From NCBI GenBank assembly GCA_023974075.1, contig JAMFTG010000130.1:103501-167500 (forward strand): a DNA stretch of 64,000 bases. The letters are read 5' to 3'. This document shows positions 1-10,809 of this stretch, piece after piece (the stretch's first letter is position 1; each line of letters opens with the position of its first letter). The position numbers were made by a program, and so were the translations under genes. The notes beneath the pieces are model-generated. The model was not told the origin of the DNA. It ran no database searches and was given only the letters and a program-made list of their open reading frames with translations. The DNA comes from Chaenocephalus aceratus (lineage: Eukaryota > Chordata > Actinopteri > Perciformes > Channichthyidae).

Positions 1-33
1 TGTGTGTCTGTGTGTGCATGTGTGTGTGTGTGT
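1..33. repeat. (TG)n microsatellite at a 3' splice site
   Basis: An interrupted TG tract runs from the window edge directly into the AG at 34-35 that precedes the signal-peptide exon of the first gene. It therefore stands where the polypyrimidine tract of that intron would be. Confidence 0.8.
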
Positions 34-35
34 AG

Positions 36-3000
36 GGTTTTGTGGATCTGTCTGCTGCTGGTCGGCAGTGGGGAGAGTTTTCCTGCAACAAGAGGAGGTG
101 AGGAAACACTGATATATTAAGACAAAGTTCCTCTTCAGTATACGTACATTGAAGCGTGGACATTCACACATTTAGATTAGAAGTGAAAACAAATCTGAAA
201 AGTTTAAATTAAAAAAGCTTTTTGGTGCAACATCTTTTTTTAACAGAATCAGCTAAAGCTTAAAGTACACGGCTGCATCCATTGGGCTGTTTTACGTGTT
301 TTAATATATGTAGAAGCGTGACACCTCTAATTGTGTTTGTGTGTAACCCTAACCCGCGACCCGGGGCTCTGGAGGACCTGAATCCCAGTCCAGCACGAAA
401 GCTCCAAATGAGGATCCTCAGAGTTACAAACCAGACGAGTTCATCATGCCTTCGGATTCAAACCAAGGGTCCGTCAGCCTCACTGCTCCCCCCACTGAAG
501 CTGGGGCTCAGCCTGCGTCCAGAGAGGGTACACGCATCCTTTACTCACGTAGAAGTACACACATCCCACGTAGAAGTACACACATCCTTTACTCACGTAG
601 AAGTACACGCATCCTTTACGCACGTAGAAGTACACGCATCCTTTACTCACGTAGAAGTACACACATCATTTACTCACCTAGAAGTACACGCATCCTTTAC
701 TCACGTAGAAGTACACACATCATTTACTGAAGTAGAAGTACACACATCCTTTACTCACCTAGAAGTACACGCATCCTTTACTCACGTAGAAGTACACACA
801 TCCTTTACTCACGTAGAAGTACACGCATCCTTTACTCACGTAGAAGAACACGCATCCTTTACTCACGTAGAAGTACACACATCATTTACTGAAGTAGAAG
901 TACACACATCCTTTACTCACGTAGAAGTACACGCATCCTTTACTCACGTAGAAGTACACGCATCCTTTACTCACGTAGAAGTACACGCATCCTTTACTCA
1001 AGTAGAAGTACAGATACTCGTGTTTGAAAATACTCTGGTAGAAGTACTGACTAAACTTCTTTACTCAAGTGAAAGTAAAGAGGCTTTGAAATGTTATTAT
1101 ATGTATTTGAGTTCAACATGTAAGAAGTAGAAAGTACAGGTATTTGAGTTCAACATGAGGGAAGTAGAAAGTACAGGTATTTGTGTTCAACATGTAAGAA
1201 GTAGAAAGTACAGGTATTAGAGTTCAACATGTGAGAAGTAGAAAGTACAGGTATTTGAGTTCAACATGTAAGAAGTAGAAAGTACAGGTATTAGAGTTCA
1301 ACATGTAAGAAGTAGAAAGTACAGGTATTTGAGTTCAACATGTAAGAAGTAGAAAGTACAGGTATTTGAGTTCAACATGTAAGAAGTAGAAAGTACAGGT
1401 ATTTGAGTTCAACATGTAGGAAGTAGAAAGTACAGGTATTTGGGTTCAAAATGTCAAGTAAAAAGTCGTCGGACAAATAAGTAGAGGAGTAAAGTACTGA
1501 TGCCAGAGAAATGTACTTAAGTACAGTAACAAAGTATGTGTTCTCCACTCCTTCCCTCCTCTCCTCCGTCTGGTTCTGGTGGAAACGCAGATACAGATTT
1601 GGGAGTATCGTCGTTCAGTTTGGTCCACAGCGTTTCTCCTGCTTGGAACAATCCTCCAATGTTGGACTTTGGTGACGGACCCGTTCCTTACATCGGGGGT
1701 CCTGAAGCGTACCACTTTGGTCGCAGGTCTTTCCCTTTCGGCGCCATTAAGTCTGTGCAAAAAGGCGGTAAGTCTGTGTTGTGAAAATCCTGAATGTCCT
1801 CTTCCAGCATGAGAGTAGCATGCTAACAAAGGTACCAACTGCAGCTGTGAACATGACAGGATGTGAGATGACCCAGAAGAGCATCAGGACTGTTTGAGGC
1901 AGATGATAGCTATGTGATGAACATGATGACTCAGCCTCTATGGAGAGAGACATCAAGCATGCTCATTTCTGACGTGGAGCTAATCTGAAGTAAACATTGA
2001 AGACTGCTTTCTGTTCCTCCATCTTGTGACTGTGTGACTCCCTCTCTTGATATCAGCATGTGAAGGACACTGTGAAGGAACTAGTCTCTGTATGTGATGA
2101 CTCCTTCCCTTCTGGAGAGGATCACAGATACACGGATCCTGAGATGAAGCTGAAGCCGGGGACGAGTGCTGCCAATGATCTTTTAGATTGCTTCAGAAGC
2201 TTTAAGTTAAACGTATTCTCAATAAACTGGTTTAAATTTGGCCGAAACCTCTCGTTGCAGAAAGTACCGCAACAGGTGGACGTGTTGAAGGACATTTTAG
2301 ACTGGATTGGAAGCATTAAATCACATTTATTCCCTAAAAACGTGGACATTTTGCCTAAATATGTCTTTCAGGTCAGACTGGTCTTGATGATGGTCCTTTT
2401 CCCTATGATGGTGCAAAACCCGTGTCAATAGACTGTAGGTCTTCCATTAAAACCATTTAGAAGCTTAAAATTAAGGTTTTTGTTTATTTTTCATGGACTC
2501 TTGACTTTATGGATACATCTCTGTAGTTTCCCCCCGTGGAGGTGTTGATGGGCCTGTTCCCTATGACGATGATACTCAATACGCCAACGCAGCCCCGATA
2601 AATGCCGGTAAGTCTTTTAAACTGGTTCAGAAGCTTTAAATGAACTATAAACTTCTGGACATTTCGCCTAAAACTGCCTCTGGTTCCAGGTCAAACTGGA
2701 AGTAACCCAGCTGCCCCAGGTGGACTCTATGATAGACCTGATCCCTATGGTGGTGAAAAACCTGTGTCAATAAAAAGTAAGTCTTCCAAACTATAGAACC
2801 GTTTAGAAGCTTGAAATTAAGTGTTTGTCCGTGGACTCCTTGACCTTTAGGCTAAATCTATCCCTAGTTGCCCCCAGTGGACGTGTTGATGGACCTGTTC
2901 CCTTTGGCGGTGATACTCAAGGCTACCCTGTGACAAAGAAAGGTATGTTTTGTCAGGTTTAGATGTTTCATTTAAGTTCTCGACCTTTCTCCTAAATATG

Positions 3001-5431
3001 TCTCTGGTTCCAGGTGAAACTGGCAGGAGCACAGCTGATGGACCGGTTCCGTATGGAAGTGCTTCTCATTACACAAACGCAGACCCGACAAAAGACGGTA
3101 AGTCTTCCAACCTATAGACCGGTTTATCAGCATGACATTTACTTTGTTTTCCATAAAGTCAAACTTCTGGTTTCAGGTCAGTCTGGTAACCCAGGATCCA
3201 TTCCCAGTGGCGCTGCTCCTGAAGTCATCTCCTATGGTTATGGATTTTATCCTTTTAGCAACATGGACGGTAAGTTACCCAATTATCCTCAGATTAGTTT
3301 GGAGGCATGTCTTTATGCCTGACTCTGTCTCTAGTTGCAGACCGTAACACCGCTGCCTCAGGACGCGTTGATGGGCCTGTTCCCTTCGGTGGTGATACTG
3401 AATACGCCAACGCAGCCCCGATGAATGCCGGTAAGTCTTTGAACTTTTAAACTGGTTCAGAAGTTTTAAATTGACTATAAACTGCTGGACAGTTTGCCTA
3501 AAACTGCCTCTGGTTCCAGGTCAAACTGGAAGTAACCCAGCTGCCACAGGTGGACTCTATGATAGACCTGATTCCAATAGTGGTGCTACTCGTTATCCCA
3601 ATGCTAATCCTCTGTCAATAAACGGTAAGTCTTCCAACTTATAGAACCGTTTAGAAGCTTGAAATTAAGTTTGTGTCCATGGACTCCTTGACCTTTTGGC
3701 TAAATCTATCTCTAGTTGCCCCCAGTGGACTTGTTGATGGACCTGTCCCCTTTGGCGGTGATACTCAATACCCCAATGCCGGCTACGACGTGACAAAAGA
3801 AGGTAAGTTTTCCAACTGTTAGACTGGTTTAGAAGCATCGAATCTGATTTATTCTCTAAAAACGTGGACATTTTGCCTAAATATGTTCAGGTCAGACTGG
3901 TCTCTATGATGGTGCGACTCGTTACGCCAACGCAAAGCCTGTGTCAAAAGAGAGTAAGTCCTCCAATATATAGACTAGTTGAGAAGCATTACAGTAACTT
4001 TGTTTTCCATAAACTCAAACCTCTCTGGTTTCAGGTCAGTCTGGTAACCCAGGATCCATTCCCAGTGGCGCTGCTCCTGAAGTGATCTCCTATGGTTATG
4101 GAGGTTATCCTTTTGGCAACATGGACGGTAAGTTACCCAATTATCCTTTGATTAGTTTAGAGCAGTGTTTCTCAAACTTTTTCATACCAAGGACCACTTA
4201 ACCAATAAAAAAAAAACACTCGTGGACCACCTAACTCCACAAATATCCAAAAACACATCGTTTTTTACAAATCGCCTGAAAATGGTACAAACAAGTGGCA
4301 ATATGTGTGATGAAGGTGCTTATCTGGGCTATATCATGCAATCAAAAATGAAACTTAAGCTCGTTCCATTGCGGAGATATTCCCGCGAGAGTGCGAAAAA
4401 CTTAAATAAATGTATTTATTTCAAATGTGAAATTTTACCAATATACTCACGGACCACTAGGGGGCGCTCACGGACCACCAGTGGTCCGCGGACCACACTT
4501 TGAGAAGCACTGGTTTAGAGGCATGTCTTTATGCCTGAATCTGTCTAGTTGCAGAAAGTAACACCACTCCCTCACGAAGTGTTGATGGACCCGTTCCTCG
4601 TGGCGCTGCTACGCACTAGGCCAACGCAAAACCTGTGTCAATAGACTGTAGGTCTTTCAATAAAACCGTTTAGAAATGTAAGATTTTTGTTTTTCATGGA
4701 CTCGTTGACATTTTCGCTAAATCTCTCTAGTTGCCCCCCGTGGACGTGTTGATGGACCTTTGCCCTTTGGCGGTGATGCTCGTTATGTCAACGCAGCTCC
4801 AATAAATGGCGGTAAGTCTTTAACTTTTTAGTCTGGTTCAGAAGCTTTAAATTAACTATAAACTGCTGGACATGTTTCCTAAAACTGCCTCTGGTTCCAG
4901 GTCAAACTAGAAGTAACCCAGGTGGACTCGATGATGGAACTGGTCCCTTGGGCGGTGCGACGCATTCCTCCAACGTAGGCTACCCTGTTACAAATAAGGG
5001 TACGTTTTTGACTGGTTTAGAAGCATGACGTTTGTTTCGTTTAACTTCTTGACATTTCGCCTAAATGTCTGATTTCAGATCAAACCAGTATTAACACAGC
5101 TGATGGACCTGTTCCCTACGAACCGACGTATCCTGTGGTATTTCCCTGGGCCAAAACCTCGTTCATGAAACCGAACAACTGGAGGCCACCTTTCTGGGGT
5201 TTCGCCCAATGGGAACCAATCACGGAGACCCTGGCGAGCGATATGTTGCCTCCGCTGTCTTCGTCCTACATAGTCCAGTCCAGCAACAGCTACCAGCGGG
5301 AAAAAGAAGACTTCTCTCACTCCAGTTTCTCCCCGGAGTCTGACGGACCTCCAGACTCGGAGGTCTTCGTAGCACCGAGGAGGAGGAAGACAACGGGGAG
5401 TCTTTCCATCGCAGGGACCAATGTCTTCTGA
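36..5431 (+). CDS. Secreted protein built from tandem phase-1 repeat exons (unrecognised family; 5' end outside window)
   Basis: I do not recognise this gene. Exons read by eye: 36-97, about 1591-1767, 2372-2434, 2527-2607, 2690-2776, 2868-2942, 3014-3097, 3177-3269, 3335-3430, 3520-3624, 3716-3802, 3891-3953, 4035-4127, 4549-4647 (contains a stop), 4731-4811, 4901-4999 and 5079-5431. Exon 36-97 encodes a hydrophobic stretch (LWICLLLVGSGES) typical of a signal peptide, so the product is probably secreted; its start codon lies upstream of the window. Every internal exon from 2372 on starts and ends in phase 1 and is 63-105 nt long, so exons can be added or lost without a frameshift. Type A exons begin GQTG/GETG, type B contain GRVDGPVPFGGDTQY, type C contain SYGYGGYPFGNMDG. 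The product has almost no cysteine. The last exon is unique and ends in a basic, Ser-rich tail (RRRKTTGSLSIAGTNVF). A structural extracellular or egg/matrix protein is possible, but that is inference. The first large exon's acceptor (AG before 1591) is the least certain boundary. Confidence 0.75.
530..1012. repeat. 27-bp minisatellite, about 18 copies
   Basis: The unit is close to CGCATCCTTTACTCACGTAG plus AAGTACA, with variants (CATCATTTACTGAAG). It is an amplification of the sub-terminal segment that is single-copy in the other members of the transposon family. The long open frames over it are repeat artefacts. Confidence 0.85.
1090..1455. repeat. 37-bp minisatellite, about 10 copies (reverse orientation)
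   Basis: Same unit as the arrays near 18.2, 22.4, 25.8 and 44.8 kb. In this orientation each copy contains AAAGTACAGGTATTTGAGTT. Confidence 0.9.
1783..2163. repeat. Dispersed repeat, copy 1
   Basis: A segment of about 380 bp containing GTCCTCTTCCAGCATG, AGGACTGTTTGAGGCAG and GGAGAGGATCACAGA. It recurs at 40272-41165, where a LINE fragment has split it. Here it sits in an intron of the secreted-protein gene. I could not assign a family or find terminal repeats. Confidence 0.7.
2253..2315 (+). pseudogene. Relic type-B repeat exon
   Basis: TTGCAGAAAGTACCGCAAC and GGTGGACGTGTTGAAGGACA match the start of the type-B exons (compare 4549), but the acceptor TAG has become TCG. The sequence then runs directly into intron-like sequence (GACTGGATTGGAAGCATTAA), so the exon's 3' half and its donor are gone. 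It shows that exon loss as well as gain has occurred. Confidence 0.55.
4163..4512. mobile_element. hAT-like MITE inside an intron
   Basis: Terminal inverted repeats CAGTGTTTCTCAAACTTT ... AAGTGTGGTCC-type interior ... TTTGAGAAGCACTG are flanked by perfect 8-bp direct repeats GTTTAGAG (4155-4162 and 4513-4520). The 8-bp duplication and CAGTG termini are hAT hallmarks. At 350 bp it is too short to encode a transposase. It interrupts the intron between exons 4035-4127 and 4549-4647. Confidence 0.9.
4549..4647 (+). pseudogene. Type-B repeat exon carrying an in-frame stop
   Basis: The exon has an intact acceptor (CTAG) and a GTAGGT donor, and it encodes the conserved VDGPVP motif. The codon at 4617-4619 is TAG where sister exons have TAC (Tyr of the RYANA motif). 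Because the exon is 99 nt and phase 1-1, skipping it restores the full frame to the C-terminal exon. If included it would truncate the protein before the last three exons. Confidence 0.7.
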
Positions 5432-5462
5432 GGTACAACGCAAACAAGTTCTTTAGCTGTAC

Positions 5463-6038
5463 ATAAGATGAGAAGTACTTTTTGATCCCAATTTGGGAAA
5501 TGTTTGAGTTGGATCAGGTTCATTACAGGTAGGTTGACCCGTACAAGGAATTTGACTTGATGTTGTGGTGTATACATAAAAGTAAAACAAGAATTAAAAG
5601 CACAGAAATTGACAATTTTTAAAGAAATATAGCAATATTTACGTAGGAATAAAAATCGACGGTAATAAAGAAAACGGATATTGTGGGCAGCAGCATAAAA
5701 AGACAAGGCATAGGACATGACAATTAAAAGACTAGAAATAAACAATCCAAATTGTAAACATCTCAAATGGCACTAAAAAAATAAAACATATACATGTGGA
5801 AATACAAATGTACATTAACAAAATATAAAGGAGGATATTATATAGACATTAATTGTGCCAGGAATGGATGCATTGGTGTCTTGACTATTTCCTGCTTTTG
5901 TAATGCTATTTGAGATGTCTACATTTTGGATTGTTTATTTCTAGTCTTTTAATTCCTCTAATGTACAATGCCTCGTCTTTTTATGCTGCGGACTTGCAAA
6001 GATTCCCCAAATTGGGATCAATAAAGTCCTTATCTTAA
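5463..6038. repeat. Fold-back element with LINE-tail-like arms
   Basis: Left arm TAAGATGAGAAGTAC...GATCCCAATTTGGG (5465-5500) and 5690-5770 (GCAGCATAAAAAGACAAGGC) are inverted copies of 6008-6038 (CCCAAATTGGGATCAATAAA) and 5910-5995. The right arm ends like a non-LTR retrotransposon 3' tail. Two opposed tails of one element type, or a fold-back MITE, would explain it. Confidence 0.6.
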
Positions 6039-6285
6039 CACTGGGGACATGAACCCAGCATGACATGTGAAACATAGCTTGCACTGAGAAATGTTTACTT
6101 TAGTTACACAATAAAGCTAAATAAATATAGAATAAATGCCTCACTACGTGTTGGTATCATCAACGTAATGCAATCATCCAAAATGAAATGGAGGAATCCC
6201 ATTGGACCAGGGAGATGATGCCTTCAGGGACCAACACAGATGCCACTTTATTGATTCATGACTAAACTTTGTCTCTTTCTTGCAG

Positions 6286-6340
6286 GCGAACTCTCACTAT
6301 TTCCTGGAAAAGTATCAATAAAAACACTTCCGATCATAAT
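6286..6340 (+). other. Candidate 3'-UTR exon and polyadenylation signal of the secreted-protein gene
   Basis: The stop codon TGA at 5429-5431 is followed by G and a possible donor GTACAA. A strong acceptor (TGTCTCTTTCTTGCAG) precedes 6286, and AATAAA lies at 6317-6322. This suggests a spliced 3' UTR. AATAAA also occurs unspliced at 6019 and 6109. Confidence 0.45.
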
Positions 6341-6597
6341 CAGGTGTTCCTTTCTTTGAGAGTCTGAGATTGTGTATTAGTTCCCTTTAACTCCACATCC
6401 CACAGACTGAAAAACTGTACAACTGTGACGTTAATGTAATTTTTCCTCCTCTGCAAGTTCTACAGTGTGACCAAAGACTGGAAACTGATATTATATGAGA
6501 GCGTCTCGCAGCTCTCGCCTTTAGATTGTGCTCTCGGTCCTCACACTGATTACTGAGTGGACATCTGTCCTCTGAAGAGCCTCTTCGGAGCAGAAAT

Positions 6598-6626
6598 GAC
6601 ACACACACACACACACACACACACAG
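6598..6626. repeat. (CA)n microsatellite
   Basis: About 14 CA units. The surrounding 6341-7200 shows no convincing exon or element. Confidence 0.85.
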
Positions 6627-7194
6627 TCTGCGTGTCACAGGAAACATGTTATAACACAATGTGTATCATGCAGGAAGCCATATATTTAAATTAAATGTCC
6701 TTTTTTCATTTTGGTTTCTGTTGATTCTCCAGTTTTCCTGTGGGGGTCTTCACAATAAAAGCCTTTCGGGTAAAGGAAAGGTTATAATCCAGTTTTCTTA
6801 TTTGTATAGAAACGTCCTGAATGTACAAATCTGCCGGTTCTGAAGATGCCAACACACATTGAGTAATGTCTGGAAAACACATATAAAATTACCAACGATC
6901 ATTTAAAATGTCCCCAAACGAGTCTGAAAAATATGGGAAATATTTCAAGAAAATATCCTTACAATATGTGACATGCCAAAAGATTTCATGACAATATAAA
7001 ATGTCTGCACTTGATTCAAAACCGTCCTGATGCGCCACGAAACAGACAAGACATGAGTAATGTATTCTCAAGTGTGTGTGTGTGTGTCCTCATTCTGCTG
7101 ATGAGCCGCTCCACTATTGATTATCTTGTGTCTTTAGGTGACACACACACACTCGTCTTGTATTATATATAATATTGTATTTACAGTTCTGCTG

Positions 7195-7640
7195 CCCTCT
7201 AGTGGCTTAAACCTTACTCCCCGTCTACACTAGAGGCATCGACAAATGCTTTCAACGCTTCGCTCATTCATTTGAATGGGGTGACGTAGAAGATTTTGAA
7301 TCTTCGCCGAACTGCATTGTGGGGAGCGTGGCTTTGCAAGCATCGTGAGCATCAAAAGTTGAGCAATGTTCAACTTTTGATGCTTTCGAAGCTGGCATCA
7401 GCCAATCAAATCCCGTTTATGCAAATCTGACAGTACAAGCGCTAGCCAATCAAACCGCGCGCAAGCAGGGAGAGCCAGACCGCAGTTCATCTCCTCATAT
7501 TCCAAACGAGAAGTTACGGTAGCAAATCACCCGGTTCTTTACGACCAGAACTATTAACGGGATACAAACCGGAGGAACCAGGCATGGAGGGAGGAGGCAG
7601 AGGCAGTGGGGGAAACTGGTAGGTTTTCGCCTGTTTGGGG
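7195..7640. other. Possible degraded mobile element, no gene seen
   Basis: Contains a short perfect palindrome around 7350-7384 (ATCAAAAGTTGAGCA / TGTTCAACTTTTGAT) and CCAATCAAA motifs in a GC-richer block than its flanks. Terminal repeats are not clear, so the class is unassigned. Confidence 0.3.
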
Positions 7641-7801
7641 ATTTTATATCCAGTTTACTTCGTTTTAACATTGCTATTGCTTTGCATGCCGGGGGCGGGA
7701 GATTCATGTGATTGGTTGTTGGTCGCCTTGGGCGTGAGAAATCGCCAAGCCTCAGACACGCCCAGCTTCAAGATTTGTATATTTACATGTAACGTAGGGA
7801 T

Positions 7802-8031
7802 CTTACAATTGCAGAGGCGTTATTGTAGAAATACTACGTCCTACGTTGTGGACCAACGTAGTTATTACACGTTTTTTTGTGAGACTGGGTTGGCAGCCGG
7901 CCCAGAGGGGCCCAGAGGGGCGCCCAGAGGGGCGCCGCCAACCCAGTCTCTCAAAAAAACGTGTAATAACTACGTTGGTCCACAACGTAGGACGTAGTAT
8001 TTCTACAATAACGCCTCTGAAATTGTAAGAT
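7802..8031. repeat. Long palindrome (fold-back MITE)
   Basis: A near-perfect inverted repeat of about 95 bp per arm: CTTACAATT..GCAGAGGCGTTATT ... and its complement ending ...CGCCTCTGAAATTGTAAG. The loop is a GC-rich CCCAGAGGGG triplication (7901-7935). A 37-bp segment of the right edge (AAATTGTAAGATTAATAG) is directly duplicated at 8049. Confidence 0.85.
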
Positions 8032-8242
8032 TAATAGATAGTGTCCCAATGAAATTGTAAGATTAATAGATAGTGTCCCAATGAGGGACAGTGAGTCACA
8101 CTCACAAGTGGACCATTTCATGTTCCTGTAATTAAACATGAGTAACATTTACGTGGCGTTTCGTTAAAGCTGTGAGTTGTACTGAGTGAGTCCCACGGTC
8201 ACAAACTCCTCCCTGAAGACCGTCCATATTTACTTCAAACAG

Positions 8243-8268
8243 GTGTGTGTGTGTGTGTGTGTGTGTGT
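8243..8268. repeat. (TG)n microsatellite
   Basis: Thirteen TG units. No exon is adjacent. Confidence 0.85.
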
Positions 8269-8448
8269 TGATGGACAGAAAGCTGCAGCTGCTGCTATAA
8301 CATCTCTGTGTGCGGTTATGAGTTGATCCTCCTCTCAGCAACATGTGAAGCTGTTGTGTGAAACATAATGAAGTCTTTAGAGGTGTTGTGACAAGAAGAA
8401 GAGAATGTTTTTACAACCCACTGAGAGGGGATTTACTATTGCATAAGG

Positions 8449-9472
8449 CAGGGGTGGGGAACCTCCGGCCCCCGGGCCGTATACGGCCCGCGAGACAATT
8501 TGGTACGGCCCTCGAGGTAATTTATAAACACACGCAAAAAAGAAAATAAATCTAGACCGCAAAAAAATTAAACAAGCGAGTGCCTGTTTTTCCTGGCCAC
8601 GGTCAGGGTCCATGAACACAACACGAGCCTAATATGTCATCACGTGGTATATGTCTCGACTGACAGGGGTGCAGTTCTGACGGAGAGCACCAGAACGTGG
8701 CTCGGCACTTCAGATAAAGAGCCGTACACATGCCGCAGTTTCTGCGTGGCTGTGTCTTTAGCTGAAAGCCCGGTGGCGATCTGCTCATCTGTCATACTGA
8801 TCATACAGTCAATAACTTCGTTGTTATTAGCATCTGGTTAGCTAGCTATGCTAACGAATATAAGAAGCTTTTTCGACAACCAGTGAGGTAAAGGCACATC
8901 TTTATATGATCATTGTAGTTATAAAAACACAAGAGAATAAAGTAAACAGGTATAAAATACTATATGACAGTAAAAAAAAGTTGTTATTAATAAACAAGAA
9001 TACAGTTTGAAAGGAGAGTGATTTGTCAAATATTCATAAAGAAAAAGTAAATCTGCTTACAGGTCTGTTTCATCTGGGTGTTGAGAGATGTCTCCATAGA
9101 TCTCTAAATGTTGCTCTCAAAGTGCACCAGATTGATGCTTTCAACTTCAATATTTAAAAAACAATCTTCCCGGGAGGAGGTTAGGTCCCCCCCCCCACTT
9201 AATCATGTCCACATGGATAGGAAACTAAATACATTTGCACATCTTTCTGTTTTGGTGGTCATGCCACAACCGTGCACGTGCATGCATACGTGAGTCATGG
9301 TAAAATATCTGGATTAAGAGGTTGCTTTTTCTTTGCACAGCATGAAAGAAAGAAGAAATAAATGGGCTGTAATTTTAGTCTTTTTAAGCAGAGGTCAATC
9401 ATTTGTACGGCCCTCGGAGGATGTTGAAAAAATTTAAATGGCCCTTGAGAGGAAAAAGGTTCCCCACCCCTG
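8449..9472. mobile_element. hAT-like non-autonomous element, 1.0 kb
   Basis: Terminal inverted repeats CAGGGGTGGGGAACCT ... AGGTTCCCCACCCCTG are flanked by perfect 8-bp duplications GCATAAGG (8441-8448, 9473-9480). Both ends contain the TACGGCCC/GGCCCTCG motifs common in Charlie-type hAT derivatives. No transposase frame remains. Confidence 0.9.
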
Positions 9473-9686
9473 GCATAAGGAATGCACCTTCTGGATGAGG
9501 TTTCCTTATAGGGCGGTAATGAGTCAGCATTGTACCATCTTTACACCCTAATTACCCAAACAAATAATGTCCATAGTTAATACAAGCTGAAGAAAATGTT
9601 GACATTTTGCTCCACGACATTAAATATGTGAGTAAACACCCCACTGGGGAAGTGTCGAAACGGGACGACTAAACGCCATCACGCCC

Positions 9687-10806
9687 AACATTAGCCACCT
9701 TTAGCTTAGCGGTGGTGACATGAAGTCATGTGACCGCGCTGTAGTTCCTTTATAGCCCAACGTTAGCCGCCTTTAGCTTAGCGGTGATGTCGTGAAGTCA
9801 TGTGACCGTGCTGTAGTATCTTTATAGCCCAACATTAGCCTCCTTTAGCTTAGCGGTGGTGACGTGAAGTCATGTGACCGTGCTGTAGTTCCTTTATAGC
9901 CCAACATTAGCCGCCTTTAGCTTAGCGGTGGTGACGTGAAGTCATGTGACCGTGCTGTAGTTCCTTTATAGCCCAACATTAGCCACCTTTAGCTTAGCGG
10001 TGGTGACGTGAAGTCATGTGACCGTGCTGTAGTTCCTTTATAGCCCAACGTTAGCCGCCTTTAGCTTAGCGGTGGTGACGTGAAGTCATGTGACCGCGCT
10101 GTAGTTCCTTTATAGCCCAACATTAGCCGCCTTTAGCTTAGCGGTGGTGACGTGAAGTCATGTGACCGTGCTGTAGTTCCTTTATAGCCCAACGTTAGCC
10201 GCCTTTAGCTTAGCGGTGGTGACGTGAAGTCATGTGACCGCGCTGTAGTTCCTTTATAGCCCAACATTAGCCACCTTTAGCTTAGCGGTGGTGACGTGAA
10301 GTCATGTGACCGTGCTGTAGTTCCTTTATAGCCCAACATTAGCCACCTTTAGCTTAGCGGTGGTCACGTGAAGTCATGTGACCGTGCTGTAGTTCCTTTA
10401 TAGCCCAACATTAGCCACCTTTAGCTTAGCGGTGGTGACGTGAAGTCATGTGACCGTGCTGTAGTTCCTTTATAGCCCAACATTAGCCACCTTTAGCTTA
10501 GCGGTGGTGACGTGAAGTCATGTGACCGTGCTGTAGTTCCTTTATAGCCCAACATTAACCTCCTTTAGCTTAGCGGTGGTGACGTGAAGTCATGTGACCG
10601 TGCTGTAGTTCCTTTATAGCCCAACATTAGCCGCCTTTAGCTTAGCGGTGGTGACGTGAAGTCATGTGACCGTGCTGTAGTTCCTTTATAGCCCAACATT
10701 AGCCACCTTTAGCTTAGCGGTGGTGACGTGAAGTCATGTGACCGTGCTGTAGTTCCTTTATAGCCCAACATTAGCCACCTTTAGCTTAGCGGTGGTGAAG
10801 TGAAGT
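9687..10806. repeat. 72-bp minisatellite, array 1 (about 15 copies)
   Basis: The unit runs from CCCAACATTAGCCACC through TTTAGCTTAGCGGTGGTGA, CGTGAAGTCATGTGACCG and TGCTGTAGTTCCTTTATAG. Copies are separated by exactly 72 bp and differ by a few substitutions. The same unit forms the larger array at 29885-32945. No open frame spans it. Confidence 0.95.
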
Positions 10807-10809
10807 CTT

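Larger units (their letters stand above)
520..1563 (-). mobile_element. hAT-like non-autonomous element with internal satellites, copy E (inverted)
   Basis: The copy is in reverse orientation relative to copies A-C. The left end begins CAGAGAGGGTACACGC and the right end reverse-complements to a diverged form of the family terminus CAGAGGTGGGAAGTAG. The internal order is a 27-bp array, a unique segment ending ...GTAAAGAGGCTTTGAAATG, a 37-bp array, then the terminal segment with GTACTTAAGTACAGTAAC. It lies in an intron of the secreted-protein gene. Confidence 0.6.
98..1590 (+). other. Intron 1 of the secreted-protein gene
   Basis: The donor GTGAGG follows the signal-peptide exon. The intron is mostly occupied by an inverted copy of the satellite-bearing transposon at 520-1563. 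I see no coding signal in 98-519. Confidence 0.55.

Noticed and set aside
282..1130. 282-codon plus ORF with VEVHASFTH repeats
   Set aside because: It is a read-through of the 27-bp satellite in a transposon; the frame persists only because 27 is divisible by three.
7635..8148. ORFs of 60-120 codons around 7.8-8.0 kb
   Set aside because: They occur symmetrically on both strands because the sequence is a palindrome.
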